In this document: positions 59,790 through 64,000 of the stretch, one piece after another
How the letters are laid out: each line of letters begins with the position of its first letter
Position numbering within the stretch: position 1 is the stretch's first letter
Assembly: GCF_021916785.1 (NCBI RefSeq)
Contig: NZ_JAKCFC010000009.1
Coordinates: 62,001-126,000, forward strand
Origin: Mycolicibacterium lacusdiani
Lineage (GTDB): Bacteria > Actinomycetota > Actinomycetes > Mycobacteriales > Mycobacteriaceae
Direction: 5' to 3'
Length of the DNA: 64,000 nt
Notes under the pieces: model-generated
Seen by the model: only the letters and a program-made list of their open reading frames with translations
Database searches by the model: none
Told to the model about the DNA's origin: nothing
Position numbers and translations under genes: made by a program

Positions 59790-62075
59790 ATGCCCCGCCC
59801 CGCCAGCCTCACCCACTGGGGCGCCTTCACCGCCGACGTCCGCGACGGCGACCTCGCATCGGTGTCACCCGCCGAGGGCGACGCCGACCCGTCTCCCCTG
59901 CTCGGCAATCTGCCCGGCTCCATCAAGCACCGCTCGCGGATCACGGGCCCGGCTGTGCGCCGCGGTTGGCTAGAGCACGGCCCCGGTCCCACCGAGGTGC
60001 GCGGCGCCGACCAGTTCGTCGCGGTGTCGTGGGACGAGCTGACCCAACTCCTGGCCGACGAGTTGCGCCGGGTCGTCGACTCGCACGGCAACGAGGCCAT
60101 CTACGGCGGCTCCTACGGCTGGGCCAGCGCGGGACGCTTCCACCACGCACAGAGCCAGGTGCACCGCTTCCTGAAGATGCTGGGTGGCTACACGTTCTCC
60201 CGGCACTCCTACAGCCTGGGCGCGACCGGCGTCATCATGCCCCGGGTGGTCGGAACGCACGACGACCTGTTCAAGCGCTCGACGGACTGGAACGTCATCG
60301 CCGCGCACACCGACCTGATGGTCTGCTTCGGCGGCGTCGCGATGAAGAACACCGCGATCAATCACGGCGGTACGACGGCTCATCCGGCGCGCGACGCGCT
60401 GCGGCGCCTACGCGACCGCGGCGGGCGGATCGTGTCGTTCTCCCCGCTGCGCGACGACGTCGACGGCGAGTGCGAGTGGCTGGCGCCGGTGCCGGGCACC
60501 GACGTGGCGATCATGTTGGCGCTGGCCTACGTGCTGGCCACCGAGTCACTCGCCGACCGGACGTTCCTCGACCGCTACTGCACGGGCTACGACCGGTTCG
60601 AGCGCTACCTGCTAGGCCTCGACGACGGGGTGCCGAAATCGCCGGGGTGGGCCGAACCGATCTGCGGCCTGCCCGCCGACCGGCTCACCGAGTTGGCCCG
60701 CCGGATGGCGTCGAGCCGGACGCTCGTCACCGTCAGCTGGTCACTGCAGCGGGTGCGCCACGGCGAGCAGGCGCCCTGGATGGGCCTGACGCTCGCGGCG
60801 ATGCTCGGCCAGATCGGTGTTCCCGGAGGCGGCTTCGGGCACGGGTACGGATCCATGAACGAGCCGGGTCTGCCGCCGCTGCGGTGCCGGCTCCCCGCGC
60901 TGCCGCAGGGACTCAACCCCGTGCGGTCGTTCATCCCGGTCGCGGCGGTCAGCGACATGCTGTTGCATCCCGGCGAGCCGTTCGACTTCAACGGGCTGCG
61001 CCTGACCTATCCCGACATTCGACTGGTGTACTGGGCGGGCGGCAATCCGTTCCACCACCACCAGGACATCCCGCGGTTGCGCCGGGCGCTGGGCCGGCCC
61101 GACACCATCGTGGTGCACGAGCCCTACTGGACGGCGATGGCCAAGCACGCCGACGTCGTGGTGCCGTCGACGACGGCCTATGAGCGCGAGGACTTCTCGG
61201 GCTCCCGCAACGACCCGATGTTCGTCGCCATGCCCGCGCTGACCGAGCCGTACGCCGACGCCCGCGACGACTACGCGACGTTCTCGGCTCTGGCGCATCG
61301 GCTCGGCTTCGGCGAGCAGTTCACCGAGGGTCGCACCGCACGGCAGTGGCTGGCGCACCTCTACGAGAAGTGGTCGGCCGAACTGGACTTCGACGTCCCG
61401 ACGTTCGAGGAGTTCTGGAGCGCGGGCTCGCTACGCCTGCCCACCGAGGACGGTCTGAGCCTGCTCGGCGAGTTCCGCGCCGACCCGGTGACCCATCGGC
61501 TGGGCACGCCGAGCGGCCGCATCGAGATCTTCTCGGCCGACATCGACGGCTTCGGGTACGACGATTGCGCGGGCCATCCGCGGTGGTACGAACCCGACGA
61601 GTGGCTCGGCGGCGACCGGGCGGCGGCTCACCCGCTGCACCTGTTGGCCAATCAGCCGTCGTCGCGGCTGCACGGGCAGCTCGACGGCGGCGCGACCAGT
61701 CAGGCGTCGAAAGTGCATGGGCGCGAACCAATTCGGATCCACCCGCGGGCGGCGGAGCGGCGCGGGATCGTCGACGGCGACGTCGTGCGCGTGTTCAACG
61801 ACCGCGGTGCGTGCCTGGCCGGCGCCGTGCTGGACGACCGCCTGCGGCCCGACGTGGTGCAGCTGCCGACGGGCGCCTGGTACGACCCGGCCGACGCCGG
61901 CGACGTGGACGCCATGTGCGTGCACGGCAACCCGAACGTCCTCACCGCCGACGTCGGCACCTCGTCGCTGGCGCAGGGCTGCACGGGCGCCCACGTGCTC
62001 GTCGAGATCGAGAAGTTCACCGGCGCACTGCCGCCCGTGCGCGCACACGAACCGCCGGTGATCGTCCACCGCTAG
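59790..62075 (+). CDS. DMSO/TMAO/biotin-sulfoxide-reductase-type molybdoenzyme
   Basis: A 761-residue bis-MGD oxidoreductase of the DMSO reductase family, BisC/TorA branch. YGGSYGW (Tyr109, Trp111) and the Mo-ligand Ser142 in HSYSLGATGVIMPRVVGT align in spacing with DMSO reductase (W116 and S147). No N-terminal Fe-S cysteine motif and no Tat signal are seen, so it is cytosolic, like BisC, and needs an external electron donor. It may reduce biotin sulfoxide or methionine sulfoxide. ATG 59790. No partner genes nearby. Confidence 0.87.
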   Translation: MPRPASLTHWGAFTADVRDGDLASVSPAEGDADPSPLLGNLPGSIKHRSRITGPAVRRGWLEHGPGPTEVRGADQFVAVSWDELTQLLADELRRVVDSHGNEAIYGGSYGWASAGRFHHAQSQVHRFLKMLGGYTFSRHSYSLGATGVIMPRVVGTHDDLFKRSTDWNVIAAHTDLMVCFGGVAMKNTAINHGGTTAHPARDALRRLRDRGGRIVSFSPLRDDVDGECEWLAPVPGTDVAIMLALAYVLATESLADRTFLDRYCTGYDRFERYLLGLDDGVPKSPGWAEPICGLPADRLTELARRMASSRTLVTVSWSLQRVRHGEQAPWMGLTLAAMLGQIGVPGGGFGHGYGSMNEPGLPPLRCRLPALPQGLNPVRSFIPVAAVSDMLLHPGEPFDFNGLRLTYPDIRLVYWAGGNPFHHHQDIPRLRRALGRPDTIVVHEPYWTAMAKHADVVVPSTTAYEREDFSGSRNDPMFVAMPALTEPYADARDDYATFSALAHRLGFGEQFTEGRTARQWLAHLYEKWSAELDFDVPTFEEFWSAGSLRLPTEDGLSLLGEFRADPVTHRLGTPSGRIEIFSADIDGFGYDDCAGHPRWYEPDEWLGGDRAAAHPLHLLANQPSSRLHGQLDGGATSQASKVHGREPIRIHPRAAERRGIVDGDVVRVFNDRGACLAGAVLDDRLRPDVVQLPTGAWYDPADAGDVDAMCVHGNPNVLTADVGTSSLAQGCTGAHVLVEIEKFTGALPPVRAHEPPVIVHR

Positions 62076-62081
62076 CGGCGG

Positions 62082-63494
62082 TCAGAACGTCGCGTAGTCC
62101 GCGAGGCTCGCCGCCAGCGTGGCGGACACCCGCGCCTTGATGCGCGTGCCGTTGTCGGTGTGCTCGGTCGCGTCGATCATCCCGTCGGCGTGAACCCGGG
62201 CGACCAGGTCGCCGCGGTCGTAGGGAATGGTCACGTCCACCGTCTTCTCGGTGGGGACGACCATCTCGCTCATCCGCTGCCGGAGTCGGTCGATGCCGTC
62301 GCCGGTGCGCGCCGAGACGAACATCGCGTCCGGCAGTGCGCGGCGCAGATGCGCCAGCGTCAGACCCGAGGCGGCGTCGGTCTTGTTGACCACGATCAAC
62401 TCCGGCGGTGCGGCGATGTCGTATTCGGCGACCACCTCGTTGACGACCTGGCGGACGGCATTGATCTGCGCGAGCGGGTTGGCATCGGAGCCGTCGACGA
62501 CGTGCACCAGTAGGTCGGCACCCATCACTTCTTCGAGCGTCGACCGGAACGCCTCCACCAGCTGGGTCGGCAGGTGCCTGACGAAGCCGACGGTGTCGGT
62601 CAGCACGAACGGGCGTCCGTCGTCGAAATGTCCACGGCGCGTAGTGGGTTCAAGCGTGGCGAACAGCGCATTCTCGACCAGCACACCCGCGCCGGTGAAC
62701 GCGTTGAGCAGGCTCGACTTGCCGGCGTTGGTGTAGCCGACGATCGCGACCGACGGGATCTCGCTGCGACGGCGCCCACCGCGCTGGGTGTCGCGGATCT
62801 TCTTCATGTCCTTGATCTCGCGGCGCAGCTTGCTCATCCGCTCGCGGATGCGTCGGCGGTCGGTCTCGATCTTGGTCTCACCGGGACCACGGGTGCCGAC
62901 GCCACCGCCTGCGCCACCCGCGCGGCCACCGGCCTGACGGGACATCGACTCGCCCCAGCCACGCAGCCTCGGCAGCATGTACTCCATCTGGGCGAGGGCG
63001 ACCTGCGCCTTGCCTTCCCGGCTGGTGGCGTGCTGGGCGAAGATGTCGAGGATCAGCGCGGTGCGGTCCACCACCTTGACCTTGACGATCTTCTCGAGCG
63101 CGGTGAGTTGCGCAGGGCTGAGTTCGCCGTCGCAGATGACGGTGTCGGCACCGGTGGCCTCGACCACCTCGTGCAGTTCGGCCGCCTTGCCGGAGCCGAT
63201 GTAGGTCGACGTGTCGGGCTTGTCGCGGCGCTGGATCAGGCCCTCGAGCACTTCGGAGCCTGCGGTCTCGGCCAGCGCGGCCAGCTCGGCCAGGCTCGCC
63301 TCGGCTTCGGCGGCGGTGCCGTCGGTCCACACGCCGACCAGGACGACTCGTTCGAGGCGCAGCTGGCGGTATTCGACCTCGGAGACGTCGGCAAGTTCTG
63401 TCGACAGTCCTGCGACGCGGCGCAGCGCCGTGCGGTCTGACAGCGCGAGTTCGCCGAGGCTCGGATCTTGGGAGTTGATGTCGGGATACGTCAT
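62082..63494 (-). CDS. hflX: Ribosome-associated GTPase HflX
   Basis: A 470-residue GTPase. The N-terminal HflX domain has DKPDTSTYIGSGKAAEL and CDGELSPAQLTALEK; RGPGETKIETDRRRIRERMS is the linker; the G domain has G1 GYTNAGKSSLLN, G3 DTVGF and G4 NKTD. It acts on stalled ribosomes. ATG 63494 (MTYPDINSQD) matches the conserved start; another ATG at 63530 would add 12 residues. It follows dapF by 45 bases. Confidence 0.95.
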   Translation of the reverse strand: MTYPDINSQDPSLGELALSDRTALRRVAGLSTELADVSEVEYRQLRLERVVLVGVWTDGTAAEAEASLAELAALAETAGSEVLEGLIQRRDKPDTSTYIGSGKAAELHEVVEATGADTVICDGELSPAQLTALEKIVKVKVVDRTALILDIFAQHATSREGKAQVALAQMEYMLPRLRGWGESMSRQAGGRAGGAGGGVGTRGPGETKIETDRRRIRERMSKLRREIKDMKKIRDTQRGGRRRSEIPSVAIVGYTNAGKSSLLNAFTGAGVLVENALFATLEPTTRRGHFDDGRPFVLTDTVGFVRHLPTQLVEAFRSTLEEVMGADLLVHVVDGSDANPLAQINAVRQVVNEVVAEYDIAAPPELIVVNKTDAASGLTLAHLRRALPDAMFVSARTGDGIDRLRQRMSEMVVPTEKTVDVTIPYDRGDLVARVHADGMIDATEHTDNGTRIKARVSATLAASLADYATF

Positions 63495-63539
63495 GGGCGA
63501 CTCAAGCGTCGCATGGAGATCACTTCTCATACACCTCGA

Positions 63540-64000
63540 TTAACGCTGATGGGCGCGCCACCATTCCTCGGCCAAGTCGCCGGCGGCGACGAGTTCGGAC
63601 GGTCCGCGCAGATAGCTGGTGGCGTCGGTGACGGTCACGGTGACTTCGCCTCCGGGGATGCGGACCAGCAGTGTTCCCGTCCGATCGCCGCGATGCTCGA
63701 GGGCGGCGACGGCGGCAGCGACGGTCCCGGTGCCACACGACCGGGTCTCTCCGACACCCCGTTCGTGTACCCGCATCGACAGCGCACCACCCGCCGGTGC
63801 GGTCAGCACTTCCACGTTGACACCCTCGGGGAACCGATCGGCGTCGAAGTCGACGGGCGCGGCGACGTCGAGCGTGGCCAGATCGGCCACGGTGAGATTA
63901 GCGACGACACACGCGAGGTGCGGATTGCCGACGTCGACGGCGGTGCCACCGAAGGTGCGGCCGCCCACGACGGCGGTGCCGGTGCCGGTCGTGTTGGCCT
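63540..64000 (-). CDS. dapF: Diaminopimelate epimerase DapF (5' part beyond window)
   Basis: The C-terminal about 153 residues of DapF, which interconverts LL- and meso-diaminopimelate for lysine and peptidoglycan synthesis. VDVGNPHLACVV and the second catalytic Cys in RGVGETRSCGTGTVAAAVA are seen. The frame is open to the window edge, so the start and the first Cys are outside. An ATG at 63968 is internal, not the real start. Confidence 0.95.
   Translation of the reverse strand, partial: ANTTGTGTAVVGGRTFGGTAVDVGNPHLACVVANLTVADLATLDVAAPVDFDADRFPEGVNVEVLTAPAGGALSMRVHERGVGETRSCGTGTVAAAVAALEHRGDRTGTLLVRIPGGEVTVTVTDATSYLRGPSELVAAGDLAEEWWRAHQR

Overview
This is a GC-rich actinobacterial chromosome segment. 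Its gene order, recalled from Mycobacterium tuberculosis Rv2676c to Rv2726c, places it in the Mycobacteriaceae: chdC-cgoX-hemE, rnd, dxs, ceoB/ceoC, dut, cei, suhB, ppgK, sigA, sigB, ideR, sthA, nrdR/chiZ/lexA, fadE20, hflX, dapF. The many accessory genes between these core blocks suggest a larger-genome environmental (rapid-grower type) species. No tRNA, rRNA or CRISPR array was seen.

Layout. 1-8 kb: haem operon, DUF3000, RNase D, a MEST-like hydrolase and dxs. 8-12.5 kb: accessory nhaA, then a three-gene ABC exporter divergent from a MarR-type regulator, with a perfect palindrome between them. 12.5-17.2 kb: an RNA methyltransferase, a KimA-like APC permease and the divergent RCK proteins CeoB/CeoC, which look like a potassium module. 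17-25 kb: MFS/DUF3159/OB-fold operon, DUF3710-dut, DUF3093, DUF4193, cei, suhB, ppgK. A perfect CRP-type site lies in the DUF4193/cei promoter region. 25-30 kb: a large LuxR-type (LAL) regulator and sigA.

29.8-39.5 kb is an accessory stretch between sigA and a RidA gene that I recall as immediate neighbours in M. tuberculosis. It holds a decayed IS3-family transposase and a LysR / cytosolic serine-hydrolase / Tat-exported class A beta-lactamase cassette, which resembles the BlaA-BlaB-BlaL induction system of Streptomyces cacaoi. It also holds a TetR/CPBP-protease pair with tandem operators, a SnoaL-like protein, a membrane protein and an O-methyltransferase. 39.5-45.4 kb returns to the core: RidA, DUF952, BrkB, DUF3039, DUF3099, sigB with an ECF-type promoter, ideR, DUF4192.

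The most unusual locus is 45.4-48.8 kb. It encodes a PqqD/RRE-like domain fused to a multi-pass M50 zinc metalloprotease with an external domain carrying two CxxC motifs. Forty bases upstream, in the same operon, is a 264-residue protein with a leader-like N-terminus and two homologous 75-residue modules, plausibly its substrate. 49-64 kb: sthA, a lipoprotein S1 protease, PAC2, hydrolase, PhzF, nrdR, chiZ/lexA with SOS boxes, an LGFP-repeat protein, fadE20 divergent from a DMSO/biotin-sulfoxide-reductase-type molybdoenzyme with a palindrome between them, hflX and the dapF end.
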